In this document: one piece after another, positions 10,714 to 23,752 of the stretch | How the letters are laid out: each line of letters opens with the position of its first letter | How positions within the stretch are numbered: position 1 is the stretch's first letter | NCBI GenBank assembly: GCA_947579665.1 | Contig: OX388346.1 | Span: 90,398,615-90,462,614 of the forward strand | Length of the DNA: 64,000 nt | From: Sympetrum striolatum | Lineage: Eukaryota; Arthropoda; Insecta; Odonata; Libellulidae | Direction of reading: 5' to 3' | Translations under genes and position numbers: made by a program | The notes under the pieces: model-generated | What the model was told of the DNA's origin: nothing | Databases searched by the model: none | Seen by the model: the letters and a program-made list of their open reading frames with translations, nothing else

Positions 10714-12659
10714 ATAATTTGTGTTTAATAAAAAGCAAAAGTAATCACAAAGTAGGAATAAGCGAAATCTTAAATCATAAATTCATAATTGATAAACAAA
10801 TAGAATGAGAGAATGGAGGGAAAACCCGCACGAATAAAAACTATAAAACGTGAAAGAATTGACTTTAGAATAGCATTAAAATTCAAATTTGAAGAAATTA
10901 CAGTTCTGAATTACATTTAATGGCAGGAAAGTTCTACAGAATCTTGATATTCATAGATACATACCTACAGTGATAATACGGAAATTACCCTGTGCTATGC
11001 ATGTTACGATGTGATGAATGTTACGTTTAATCGTAAAATTTGATGTTACGGCTTTATGTGGATAGTAAAAAGAGAAAACTTGTTCAAGAAAGATACTCTC
11101 CGTGAGAAATTAAGATATTTGATAGCGTATAAAAGGAAAAAGAAGATGAAGATGCTATAGTAAAACGCATAAAACCGCTATGAAAAACACACAACTTTTC
11201 ATTTTGAACTTTTAAAATTAACCAAAAAAATGCTTACATAGACAAGTGCCAAATACATACATGTAACCATGAAAATAAACATTAAAGTAAGCAGAATGTT
11301 GAACTTGGAATTAAGCTCTAAATCACGGTAATCATTGTCTCCATGGTCATTAAAACACAAAATGCAGCTGAGGATAGACTCCCATTTGATGCACCATGGT
11401 GCTTAAATTTCCTGCAGTCGATACACACTGGAGTGAATCAACATCAGCTGTCCATACACGAGCAATTTCTCATGGGATCCCTAAGACAACTAAGCCTCGG
11501 AACCAGAGCGTGATGTACTACGGTGTGTCCTAATGTATATACGTTTAAAATTAGGAAATAATACCCTATGTCTGTTAGCCATAGGAAATAAAAATCACTG
11601 CTATTAGTATTTAAGTGATTATCATATAACCGTTCAGATTTATAAATTCACTCTTATTGCACAATGACAAAGGCTGTAGATGTTGCGAAGTACAATTAGC
11701 TGAAATTGGGCAATTGGGCAAGAAGCAAAAGAAATTCCGGAAACGAGGGCATGTGAGTCCTAAAAGGAATGGATGTGATTGGATTGATATGAAATAATCG
11801 TCGCAAAGTCTAACCGCGTAATGCAAAAAATTAAAATAGTATAAAAATAAGTATTGGTTCTATGGAGTATTTGGCATAAGCTCTATTGGTGTTTTTTAAT
11901 GCTGAAACCGGTAAATGTATTGACATTTTAGGTAGTATTACAATAAAGTTTCATCAAACCTCATATACCATTTTTATAATATTTTTCAATATAATAATAA
12001 CATATAAAATTCCAATGAAAATATAAAGTATAAAGAAGAAACATATCCTCAATAAAAGATTCATAGAAAATAATTCCACGTTTAAAGAAAATAACCAAAG
12101 TTGATAATTTCTAAACGTACGATCACGTTAAAGGGAAGCTGAGCTTGATGGCACTTTTGAGCTAACATCGGAGAAAATATTCATTTTTGGAATATTAATT
12201 CGAAGGAAAAAACTGAATTTGAAACATATTAATTATCGAGGAGAGAGCTACAGGTTAGGGAAACTTAAATGTTCCGCAAAAGAAAATGGATAAGACTCGG
12301 AGGGGTGTAAATCTAAAATAAACTAAGAGGGCCAATTTCTCTTAGGCCGTCCACTCGGCAGGCGTGTGACTTGGACCAGTTGTGGAAGGAAATCGATTTA
12401 CAAGAAAAGAACCGTTTAAGAGGTCCAAAAGAGGCTGTTCTCCAATTGGAATCGGGCGTTGGTTTTTCGGCTTAAGAGAAAGCTCTCGAACGATAGTATT
12501 CCGTTCCACTGGAAGACATAGAGAAGGAATAGCTAACCCTTTCTGCTCCATTTCGATCTTTAAAAGGCTATCAATCTCTAGCGATACTTCTACGTGATCG
12601 TGAACTATATTCATATATTCGTTGTATTTCCTCATTACATTAGCTCTGAATAATGAATG
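10714..12659. other. No recognisable gene
   Basis: AT-rich, with a more mixed-composition patch near 12340-12640 whose plus and minus frames (71 and 97 codons) overlap and have no recognised domain. No repeat family was recognised. Confidence 0.4.
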
Positions 12660-13012
12660 GAATTTTATTTATTTATTTTTTATTTATTAACAAACATCGA
12701 CATACAGAACGAAGCCAATTACTGCTGATGATTAACAATAATAATAAAGGACAAAATAACAATAAAATCGTTAAAAATCAACAAATTAAACATATAATAA
12801 AATAACAAATGAATATGGGCAAACAAACAAACAAAATCATAGAAAATTGTAATTTTCCACGTCAAACTCGCGGAATCATATTCTGGATAGATTTCGGAGA
12901 TAAGGAATGATAAGTAATGAAACTTACATAGGCGGAAATGGCGTTTGAAGGCAGTTTTTGATTTAACTGAAACATGAGTCGAGTTGGTAGCACTGTCAAT
13001 GAGAGTTCTCCA
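12660..13012 (-). mobile_element. Possible LINE-like 3' end
   Basis: On the minus strand a frame without ATG stays open for about 100 codons, including LKWRTLIDSATNST and KTAFKRHFRL. It ends at a stop followed by AATAAA-like repeats at 12660-12690. Placement of a W...S-A-x-S...F-K-R block just before a short 3' tail recalls the extreme C-terminus of several non-LTR reverse transcriptases, and the AAATA-rich end resembles a LINE tail. No reverse-transcriptase core is visible. This is a suggestion, not a family assignment. Confidence 0.3.
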
Positions 13013-16000
13013 TTTTAAAATGCTTCTATGCCCCTTATGCTACGGTTCCACTCCATAAATTAATGTGAGGTATTGAAATTCGTCACACATTTCGTGTGTA
13101 AGTCGATGTGAGAGTTATCCTGCTATTACTAAATTTTGCTTTTCTAATTATAGAGGATTAATTTTAATCATAACTTAATTATTTTAAGTAATAGATATCA
13201 TATATCACGACTATCTGCATAAGAAAATGAATCTCATGATATATACTTAACATTTTGTAATAGTGATTGTATTTTTAATCCCTCTCCTATATATTGTACA
13301 TTGACCCTAAGTAATTTCATCATATCTGTACATTTAAAGATTGACCTATACAAGATTATGTACAGTGAAGGTACTCGCTGACGTTTTATTTCTCACTGCT
13401 GCAAAGAAATTATAACTAGTGCGGGATATTTCTAAACGTAACTTAATTTACTATGAAAAGAGTAAGTTAGTAAAAGTATACGATCTGTCAGAGAAAAAAT
13501 TCAGCTCGGTGCGACCCTTATGAATTTTTCAATGTACTTGTGCGAAATTGTAAAATGTTTGTGCGGCAAATAAAAATATATTTCAATATTTCAAAAATGC
13601 AAAAAAACTTCAATTAAGCCGTTCCTGGATTTCGTTTGAGGTCCACAATAAAGGTATCTACCGCACTTATCTTCATCGCCAATTCCTTGTCCTCAAATGA
13701 TGAAACGCTTTAAACAGAACTCGAATACTGAAAAATGAAACATACTTCAAATATTATGCATAAAAACGCATTATGCTCATTAAGTTCCGAATATTCCATG
13801 GGTACACAGCACTTTGGTAACTGTTTTTGTGGGCGATGTTTACAAGAGGCGACTGAAAAAGCAATCGATGCGATGATAGCTTAAATTGAAAATGTAAAGC
13901 GAAGCTTTTAAAATGCTCTTCTATAAAGAATAAGGAAAAAAGAGCTTCACAAAAGTGTTTTTTTTTTCGGTTTCCTTTATGATGGTGAGCAACCACAATA
14001 TCGAGGCGTAATTAGTAGATTCTATTAAATGCTCTCCTATTTAATACTTTGCTATTTCTGTGGGTTCCTGAATAGAAACTGCGAAAGTAAACCTCATCGC
14101 ATGAAAAGAGTTTCATAAAACCTGGAAACGCCATAATAGTTTAGCTCATCCCTGATTAAAAAAGACATTCTGCGTTAAAAAAAGTTGACTCGGATTTTGG
14201 TTGGCATATTTTTCTACGGAACCCTCTAAGTCTTGAACCGACGTCGTGCAAATAGCAAATCCCTGACCGCAGCTTATACTTGCGCTCACGAAGCTGTATC
14301 AACCGTCCTAAGCTCACTTCCTTCTCCGCAATTTCTGCCACGATCTAGCGAACACTCGTGGGCCATTAAGTTGCGCGGAGACATGTCGTTCGACGATTAC
14401 GAGATTCGGTTCCATTGTGCCGCAGTGCAATCATTGCGGCGAACCTTTGAGTTATTGCTCCCGAAAATACTCATGGATATCGCCGTTTAGTTCTGTGAAT
14501 CAGCAGACCTTGACAGGAGTATCGATCATCGTAAAAACTCATAGGTAAACGAAAAGAGATGATTATGTTATTCTGCAGTCATTCATGAGACAGAAGAAAA
14601 CACTCGCTATATAAACGAGTAAGGTACTGATATATATGAGAAGGTAGACATTTGTTTATGAAGATTGATGAAAACTCAAATAATTGTGATATATTTCCGC
14701 ATACCCTGACAGTTAATAACCATGAGAATTAAACTGTTCTACAACCAGAAAAAAATGTTCGGTTACTTAATAGAAGATTAATTATTAATAAATATGTAAC
14801 AAAAAACTAATTTTTGTCAATCATCTACGATCTAGGGTTGATAAAATTAGCTCATAAGCTATATTATCGGTGATGTTGTCCAAAACTGAAACTATAAGTA
14901 TTGTCGAAAACCGGTATTATAGGTATAAATTGAACCCCTGTCTCAGAGGACGAAGTTAGGCAAATTTTCGTTTTGTGATTGCACCATCGCCCTGTGGACA
15001 GTCTTTCCTGCGAAAATCTTTTAATCATTCCCCCCCACTGTGCGTACGTTTAAGCCAAAGCTGAAAGAAGGTTGCTGAAAACGTGTCTAAAATTATTTGA
15101 GACGAAATGGGATATTGGATATTTATTGGATATTAATAAAAGAAAAGAATGCTGGTTATTATTTTAGACAGATTGTTATAATTGTAGGATTTTATTTAGA
15201 TAGTAAAGATTGTTGGTTATTATTTCAGACGACATTTAATAATAATAAGGTATTATTTAGAATTTTATGATTTTATGGTTATTATTTTAGAGAAATGTAA
15301 TGATTGATGTAACGATGTAGAGTTATAAGCGAAGTTGCATTGACGTTGTAACCGGAGCGTTGGCCAATTGTAACGTATGTAAAAACAAATAATTTTGCCT
15401 ATAACGGTCACCGTTTGCATTTAATCAATACGGAGCCCTTCAGATTCGAAACAAAAAATACTCGTGTTTCCGAAAAGAGAGGAGAAGCACAGAGAGAAAT
15501 GCCATTTCATCTTTTTACTCGTTATTCAAGAGTTCCCAGAAAAAAAGAGGGCGCTTTGAAAGCACTTACAGGACTATCAACGGATTATAAAACGGTCATT
15601 CAAGTGGAAACGCAAATAAGATTATTGTTTGCTTGAATGAATCACATTCGAAGAGCGTTCTCTCCAAAATGAAATGTAAATCAACACACGGCGAAAGAAT
15701 TAATTCAGCGTTAATTTCAAAGCGATTCCGACAAGAAATCTGCTCATCGAGTTTTATCGGGCGACCGCGATTAAATTAAGTGCAATTACGGCATGCTCCG
15801 AATATTAAAGGGCTTGTTTCCTTCAATTGGAAAATCCCTCGTAGTAGCGTTTATAATCCAAAGAGAGGAGAGCAAAGCTTTCGCTTCTCTTGTATCTGAA
15901 TCAGTAATTTTTGATGCCACGATGTAGTATTTGATGGAATTGAATTGTAACACAGAAGAACAATGTACAATTATGATAGAAAAACATATTTTTCCCTGTG

Positions 16001-18794
16001 ATGGAATACGTAAAATTTAAAAGAGATCTCTGAGGATATCACCTAAATATTTAATCGATAATTGTAAAAGTAAATAAAGCATTAAACAGTAAATAATCTA
16101 TTATTTGCAGGTAGTCTCACATTCTTATAATGGGATGTTCTTCCTTATGCTATATCTCGGGTTTGTTCGCAGAGTTCCAAGAGTTGCCTGAACGTTTTGC
16201 GAAAACAATAACAACGTTTTATCCCTTGCATAGCTAAAATAGAATTTTGTAGGTAGATTCTAAATGACAGAGGTGGATGAGAAGTTTATCCGAGTTATGA
16301 AATGTATTTATACATTAAAATCGGAAAAATCATAAAATACTTATAAATATCATAGTTTCAGTACCATAACTGTGTCTACTTTTGATGCAATAAAAACATT
16401 GTTACTATACTGGCTTCAGCAAAAGGCAAATTTCGATTTTCTTAAAAACAAAATTTAACTCAACTGCATAATTACGGCCGTAGAGATTAAGCTTATTACA
16501 GCGAAATATTTGGAAAGATATCGGCCATTTTCATCGTGGTTTTAACAATAGGCTTTACTGACTAATGAGGCGAAAAAGCTTGACTTGGAATAAATAAATT
16601 TAAAGCACTTCCACCTTCGCTACCAGTTAGACCATTTGCCTAAAGGCTAGTTGGATCCTCAATAGTCCCCACCAGTGGTAATCAAAAATTTAGAAGAGGG
16701 AATGAGGCTTCCAAGTAAAAAAATGTAGAAAGTAATTTGCCTGTGCTTTACTCTCGATGGTTTAATTGGAAAAAGTTTACAATCACCCCATGAGTCACAT
16801 TTTAAATAGTATTTAATGACCTAGATGAGTCACAATATCATTCATACCTCAGTAGCTTTCACCCTCCCACAGTTTTGAATGAGAGCAAATTAAATGAAAG
16901 AATTTCTTCTACTCAGAACCAAAGTATATCTCAGCTAAAAATAAAATAAATTAATTTAGCTTAAATCTGAAGTTTTACTGATAATGTGGAAATATTAATT
17001 TGAAATAAATATCTATTAATACATAATAGGATGGATAAATAACTTTCAGGGGCTTTAATTAGGGCTCCAAATACAGATAAGTGGCTAAGTTATTGACAAA
17101 CGGGAATTCTAAATTGAATTCTATATCATTCGCCAAACCATTCGAGTATAAAGCTATCGGAGTATCACATTAAATTTAATATTATAACAGTATATACATT
17201 CCCTTTATGTAAAAAGTTAACGCTACGCTCTCGAACCAAAAATCATTATTTTAATTGTAGCTTGAAATTAAATAATGAGGTTAAATGATATTTGGATTTT
17301 GCAGAAAAGTGTGAATTTTCTAACTGCCAGAAGTTTTACTCCTTTTTATTTTTGACCGCAAGAAAACATGGAGACCATGGGCATGGGGAAATGATATTTA
17401 TAAATGTCCATGAATTTAAAAGGCTAACACAGAAGATCCAATTATTTTGCTAGGTATGGCAAATCAACATAAAGAAATAAAAGAAACAGAAAAACTCTAC
17501 ACGGAGACGAATCCTGAATTTGATTCCTGAAGTTCTCGAGAGAGAGCGCTGGAGAGATAAAAAGACTTGGAATAACGTTGAGGTACAGTTGGATGTCATT
17601 GAAATGAAAATCATGCGACTGTCGTAATGACCCGATTTTAGCAGAGGGACTCAAACGGAAAGTATTTCCGATAGAGAAAGGCTTAAGCATAAATGTCGCT
17701 TTATGTCTTGGGACAGCACTGGAACAGAGGGGTTATGAGATTTGCGGTCGGCCTTTGGAATCGAGGGCGATGAGATCAATCAAGCTCTCGAGATAAAATA
17801 GAGGCAAGTCGACTTGGAAGTTCAGAGATAAAGGAAGGCTTTTATGGAAGGAAAAGAAAATGCATAGTAACAGAAGAAAAACTTAGAGGGCTTCTACGAC
17901 CAAACGACAGTTTTCAAGCGCACTTAGGAAACTAGGTTTTAAAGCTGGATATGATGACATTGGGGCCGTAAAAACCACGAAAAAGTAAGCAAGCGGTTCG
18001 GTTTGCAGTGAGATCATGGGCAGAGAAGGTGGGCAATTGGGAGATGATGGAGAATAAATCAAACTCAAACGAGTGATTGAATGGGACATTTTTATTGGAA
18101 TTTTATGAGACCTTGCGGATCAGATATATTTGAGAATTGATATCATTTTAAGTGGATTATGAAAAAGATACTGTGAAAATGAAAGAAGTTCACCGTTTGC
18201 GTTTAAATGAGTCTGCAGTTGAAGCTATATTACCACGCAATAAAACAATTAGGGGTATTCGGAACTTAGATTTAATCAATTAACTCGGTTTCCAAAATAT
18301 GCACCGAAACTCATATAAAATATCAATTCTAAAAGCAATCATAAGCCTCAATGAGGCAAAGGCGGAGAAAATAAGGAAATAAAGAATGGTCTTTGTGGTG
18401 CAGATATCAATAATGTAGGGTAATCACAAAATAACGTTGATCATCAAGTGTATCGAGAATTTAATTCAGTTACACATTACTAATTCTAAATGAACAAAGT
18501 GAGCTTTAAATGAATTATTTATATTAAATTTTTCTTGAGTTTTTCTTTTTAAGATAAACATTTTCCATAAATAAAATAAGAGATTGCTCAGGTTTATTGT
18601 AACTTAATTGACAAAAATACATTAATTTTATTGCAAGCCAGAAAACATTCAATTTAAGTTTTAATGATTAATAAGAACAATAATATAAAGATGAATCGGA
18701 GGGTAAGTTCACTAAATTCCGGAAAAATACCTTAAGACGAGAAAATAGCAGCTTTAAAAATCGTATTTAATATATTACAGAATAAGAGCGAGAA
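13013..18794. other. No recognisable gene
   Basis: Mostly AT-rich. Around 15110-15300 imperfect repeats of a GGTTATTATTTTAGA-like phrase suggest decayed low-complexity DNA. Scattered frames of 60-85 codons (for example 14233-14490 plus and 17442-17690 minus) have no domain I recognise. No splice-supported exon was identified. Confidence 0.4.
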
Positions 18795-18829
18795 TTCTCT
18801 GTGCTACGTATGGGGAGAAAGTAAAAATT
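18795..18829 (+). repeat. Short fragment resembling the terminal palindrome of the 7.8-kb element
   Basis: TTCTCTGTGCTACGTATGGG followed by GAGAAAGTAAAAAT matches the end of the element at 9330-9365 in most positions. No similarity continues on either side, so it would be a terminal relic at best, or a chance match. Confidence 0.35.
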
Positions 18830-19733
18830 ACAATGAACTAAAACACGCTGAGGGGTAAATGCCGTTAATCCCAAACGTAGTGCTCCAAGGGGAAAATCAC
18901 AAACTATTACGTAAATAATCACGATAATGGTAATTGGGTGAATGTATACGCAGGTGTTCGTTGGTGAGAGCGAGTTTCGAAATAAAACGACGTGTCGCGA
19001 TCCCAATCAGGAATAATTCAATTAAAAGTAACTCCTCTATTTCGGGGTTTGGATAAGATCTGGTCTCCTCTGTACATAGGCTGACACTCGCAGTAATTAC
19101 GTTATTATTTCAACGAACCAACTCCATGGAATTTCCAAACGTCAAATCCTAGGAGAGGAATGGATTGAACGGGAAGCAGACTGAAAAAAGGCGAAAACGC
19201 GATAATGAAAGAGTGGGGATAAATAGCCTTTTCCCCAGAGAGATAGAGAAGAATTCGAGCGTAGGCGCCTGATTGGGTGCAGCGCCATAAAAAAAGAGAA
19301 GAGCGTTTTATAAAAAAGCGGAAGAGACACGGGGACAAGCGAAGTGAGATAGGTTCGATCCGAGTACAAATGCGGAGAGCGAAAAAGGAACGAATCCGTT
19401 TTTTCCTTCGCGGAGTCACTCGCGCGCTAAACTCGATCTGGTTTTCCTGCAGAGCGCACACGTACTCTCGGCCTCGGAATTTAATATTTCAACGCCGCGT
19501 TGACTGTGCTCTCCGCGGCGCCGTGAAAGTCGGTGGGGATTTTTTTTCTGCTCATCGCACTTCCTTTCGTGAATATGCGATCGCTCGTACTTCTGATTGT
19601 TCTCATTCAAGTCGTTAAGATAATTGGCCGTCTGATTTCGAAGGAAGCGAACTTTCGCGTGTGGCTCATTCGCACCGCCGCGTGAGTTGATAACGGTTAC
19701 AAATTAAGCGCATTTCACTTCGATTGGAAAAAC
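18830..19733. other. No recognised gene; relatively GC-rich patch
   Basis: The stretch 19100-19690 is less AT-rich than its neighbours, with several CG dinucleotides and overlapping frames on both strands (up to 118 codons minus, 113 plus). None shows a known motif. It could be a regulatory or exonic island or merely a composition fluctuation. Confidence 0.3.
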
Positions 19734-19734
19734 A

Positions 19735-20552
19735 TAATAATAATAGTAGTAGTTTATTACGGGTGTTAAAATCCAGTTTTCTGATAAAAAAGCAATTAAG
19801 GATACATTATACAACACAATATACATAAAATATAATACAATCATAATACAGTATACACAAAATTAATAATAATGCACAATATAAAAATACAATGAAATTT
19901 TTATGCAGAACAGATAAAGTTATAGAAAGATAAAATAAGATATCAAAATAAAGAAGTCAGTAACAAATTATAAAACCTCAAATATTAAAAAAACAATAAA
20001 TGATAAAATAGATATAGTACCAATCAATTGGTTACCCTTAGAACTAATAAGTAAACTTTAAGGCTCAAAACCAATAAATGGCGGCTGATAATCAAACGTT
20101 ACACTTAATAGGCAAGGTTTATACAACTAGAAAGGCAGGAAGGGCCTCATGGATATGATAAAATATCATCTCGGGCCATTGGTGAAAAAAATGAAAATGA
20201 AGTGTTTTTGTACTTCAAAAAGAACATGAATATGGTGAAATTAAGATGAATTTAAACACATAAATACAAGAAGATATTTATATGAAAACTAAAGTTTTTA
20301 GTCCAAATTTATTGAAATTTGGAATTAAATTAGAAGTCGCTATTCTTGAAATTTTACCTAAATAACTTCTATTACATTGCTGAGTTTCTATATTAGCTAT
20401 TAAATGATGAACGATCTCTACGTGGATATGTATAATTTCTAATACCATTGAAGTCAGTATTTAGTGCAGGTCTGGTATAGACGGAGAGATTCTTAGCCTT
20501 TATACGATTAGAAATATCCCGTAAATAATATTGAAAATATAGCAAAATTATC
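19735..20552 (-). pseudogene. Decayed non-LTR retrotransposon, reverse-transcriptase C-terminus and 3' end
   Basis: The minus-strand translation around 20380-20550 gives DISNRIKAKNLSVYTRPALN, then GIRNYTYPRRDRSSFNS, a stop, then YRNSAM. This pattern, with a short R-N/Y...P-R-R-x-R-S/T-S-F-N-S...YRNS run near the C-terminus, is typical of CR1/Jockey-like reverse transcriptases. Stops interrupt the frame repeatedly, so the copy is dead. Downstream is an AT-rich 3' UTR ending AATAAACTACTACTATTATT at about 19735, a poly(A)-signal-like motif plus a simple-repeat tail. The 5' portion is missing. Confidence 0.5.
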
Positions 20553-22480
20553 GGAAATTTCGTTTGGTATAATCAGAATTTCAATAAATAGCAAGATTAT
20601 GATTCGCATTAATTATCAAGAAGACTTTATTTGGTGAAATTCAATAACAAAGGATGTGTTTATTCACTTTAGTTACGAATATTACAATTACAGTACCACC
20701 AAAATAAAACACGGAAAATTTCGACCACCATCAAATGAAGTTCAGAGTAATTTACAATAATATAGAATGTAAATTAAAGGAGAGAGAGGTAAGGGTTGGG
20801 ATACGGTACCGAGAGGCGGAAGGCGAGACAGTGGAACTTTGATAGTGAATTTATTTTATTTCAACTCAATTGAAATAAATACATTCATAACTCTTCTTCA
20901 TTTCAAATAAGTGTAATTTGGAGGAGAAAATAGCAATAATTTTCTCAGCCATTAATTTTTCCATCAATCAATACTGGTTGGGAGATTGATTGTCCTTGTA
21001 AGGAAAAGTTTCAAGGGATATTGATTTCCATGCCTACGATTGCTCAACCATCAGGAACCCAGAAAAATCTTGCACGATTTACCATGTAATTGCTATGTAT
21101 ATATGATGTCAATATATAATTCATGATGTACTGTATGATTCATTGTGATTTACATATCTTTTCTCTGACTATACTATTCTGTTAATATTTTAAACAATTT
21201 CTTCCTATTTTTATTTTCACCATGTTTATTTTTACGTATTAATAGTAAAACGCAACCACCATCATTCGGTATAACAGCGGTGGAATATGTATAAATTAAT
21301 TATAAAACCGCTAAATACCTTCATGCACTTTTAATCCTCCGCTAAGATGCAAAGGTATAACAAATATAGGGAAATAAAAATCATATGTTTAAAGCATATT
21401 GATTTAATTCTCTATTCAATTTATGCCGGAAAGCGCAGAGTAGATAAAAGATAAAATATCCTCGCAAAGTTAAACGCTGATAGGCTCCATAAATGAACCA
21501 CCCTGGATTTTCGGAATTTCACCAAAAAATTGGAATTACTAGCTGCTCCATTAAGCCTTCCAAGAGGCCCGTTGATCCTTTCCATCACGCACTTCGTCAC
21601 GCATCTTAAGAAGGAAGCACTTAAGCTCGAAAAGGGGAGAAATGATCGGAGGAGGACATCAACGTCGATCAATTAAATTTCCACCAAATCGCTTAATTCC
21701 CCACCGCGGTCTGACGGAAAACAGCACGTCGAAAATTATACGAAAATAAAATTTCCCAACGGAAGGTGTGGTTTTCAATTAAGGCGTCGATGGAGCATCA
21801 TCACCGTAAAGGACTCGTCTCATTCCGCTGAGAAAAAGGGAGGAAATACAATGCGGTGTAATGTAATGCAACCGTAGTGTTTATCCATCGATGCGCCGCA
21901 AACTTGAAATTTGACCTAATTTCTGAAAGTTCAGATGGCGAAATTATGCTTTCAAAGGCGGCGCCGAAAAAGAGAGCCACCTGCGCACGGAGATTTAATT
22001 AGAATGCCTTCCGAGGGAAATAACGGATTTCCGATATACCGGAAGAAGTTTCCTAACTCGGCCACAAAGGCTGGAAGTTGGGCTGCATCGTGCTTCCATT
22101 TCGAGGCATTATGTAAGCTGAAAGCCGCGCATGGCTCAGTTATTCGGAAACGGACAAATCGATATGGCCCAAGTTTACCTGTATTCTATAGTTCAAAGAT
22201 TGGCATTGCGTTTCTAAGGATCCACAAACATCAATACAGATTACATGTACTCTTTTACACCATAATGCTTTCATAAGGACGGATCGTAAAACTGTTCCAA
22301 ATATAAAAGATTTCAAACCACATTTATTTACTCGCTTTTTTACATCGAATTTGAGAAGACAAAATTTCTGTGCTCGTACATAATTTGCACAAAAAACAAT
22401 GGATGAAGTCATGTGAGATGTTTAACAGAAATATTTCTTGTTCACTTTAGCGAATAGGCTAATTTTATACGTAAAGCTCC
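20553..22480. other. No recognisable gene
   Basis: AT-rich to about 21400, then a more mixed patch (21430-22150) with overlapping 80-113 codon frames that show no recognised motif. Confidence 0.4.
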
Positions 22481-23176
22481 TTTTTATATTCTCCATATAC
22501 GTAGTATAGAGAAAGTATTATTATCATGAAAAAAATCGAATTCGAGTTTTCAACGGAAATACATGTTTTGGGGTCCCTAGAACACGTTTTAACCATTTTC
22601 GGAATGATGTCTGTGTGTCTGTGTGTGTGTGTGTGTGTGTGTTAGTGTGTGTGTGTGTGTATGTGTGTGTGTGTGCTTGTGGGCGCTCTAACGTAAAAAC
22701 TATTAGCCGTATCAACACCAAATTTTATATATAGTACTTTGGTTGGTGTCGTTTGAGTTGATTAGTGTTGGAGTAAATCGGTCAAACGGAAGTTGAGATT
22801 TATTGTTCGAAATTGCAAAATATCTCCATAAATCTGATATTTAGGTATATACTATTATTTATAAAAGTTTTCGAAAATGTAATTTACTATAACTTTTGTA
22901 TGAAATATATTTTTTATAACTGATTGTTTAGGAGTTATTCATGAAATACTGATATACCGGAAGTTGCTGATTATGTACTTTGTGGGAGCTCGTTTTTCAT
23001 CGAAAATGTCCATAAAACATTATTTATAATGTTTATGACGTAAATGATAATATGATATAAATCAATCACTTATCTTCCAAATTAAATTGAATATAGAGTT
23101 CGAAAATACTGTCGTAGATAAATATTTACATCTTATATATGGAGAAAGTCATGTGCTGGCCACATCAGATTTTTTG
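22481..23176 (-). mobile_element. Non-coding element, copy 2 (inverted relative to copy 1)
   Basis: This is the same family as 7791-9360 in reverse orientation. It starts with the terminal palindrome (22487-22517), then TCCCTAGAACACGTTTTAAC, the TG microsatellite, the repeat unit with GGAAGTTGCTGATTATGTAC, and ends CATGTGCTGGCCACATCAGA followed by a T run. It holds one internal unit instead of 3.5, which explains the difference in length (about 0.7 versus 1.57 kb). Confidence 0.75.
22609..22680 (+). repeat. (TG)n microsatellite within copy 2
   Basis: TG/GT run with TTAG and TATG interruptions, at the position equivalent to the CA run of copy 1. Confidence 0.9.
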
Positions 23177-23531
23177 TAGGGATATTTCAATGCATTCCAA
23201 TAATTTTAACATCGAGAGATTATTTTTCAACCTCTTATATTAAAAGGAGGTAATTTCAATAAGGTATATGTTTTTGAGGTGTTTCAAAAGAAAATAGTAA
23301 TACTATGACAAACACATAAGAGAAGTTAAAATGAATTTACACGTAATATAAGTTTCATATTTACTTAACTATACATATTAATGTATGAGAGTAAAGGTTT
23401 AAAGATGGCGTGTAGGTTATATACATTGATGTATGCATGAATTGATAGGAAATATTTGTAAAACTTTCCAAAATCTTCAGAGAATATTTCTAAAAGTTGG
23501 TGATGGATTAGCTGTTAGATTTAGAAATATG

Positions 23532-23743
23532 AATGCCTTGGTGGCCGAGTGGATAGCATTCCATCTAAGCTATCGCTCCTACCCCAAGGTCCCGGGTTCG
23601 AATCCCGGCTGATCGGATTTTTCAGATTCAGGTCGTGTGTGTTCGTTGTTACTGTTGCCATTACAGGAGGTGATGGTCCTGTAATGTTCATGATTCTTAG
23701 GGGGACTTCACCGGTGAAGGGCAACAGCAGCTAAGCATGAATA
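23532..23743 (+). mobile_element. tRNA-derived SINE, family A (copy 2), with target-site duplication
   Basis: Pol III A box TGGCCGAGTGG at 23542-23552 and B box GGTTCGAATCC at 23595-23605. The body is shared with the copy at 10.5 kb, including the TTCACCGGTGAA palindrome. A perfect 9-bp target-site duplication, AGAAATATG, flanks it at 23523-23531 and 23744-23752, fixing the boundaries at 212 bp. The tail is a short ATGAATA rather than poly(A). Small internal differences from copy 1 (for example in the CTGTTGCC region) show that both have aged. Confidence 0.92.
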
Positions 23744-23752
23744 AGAAATATG

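Noticed and set aside
11905..11940. A fourth hammerhead-like motif (GCTGAAACCGGT)
   Set aside because: Only the GAAACCGG half is present; there is no CUGANGA box or pairing stem upstream.
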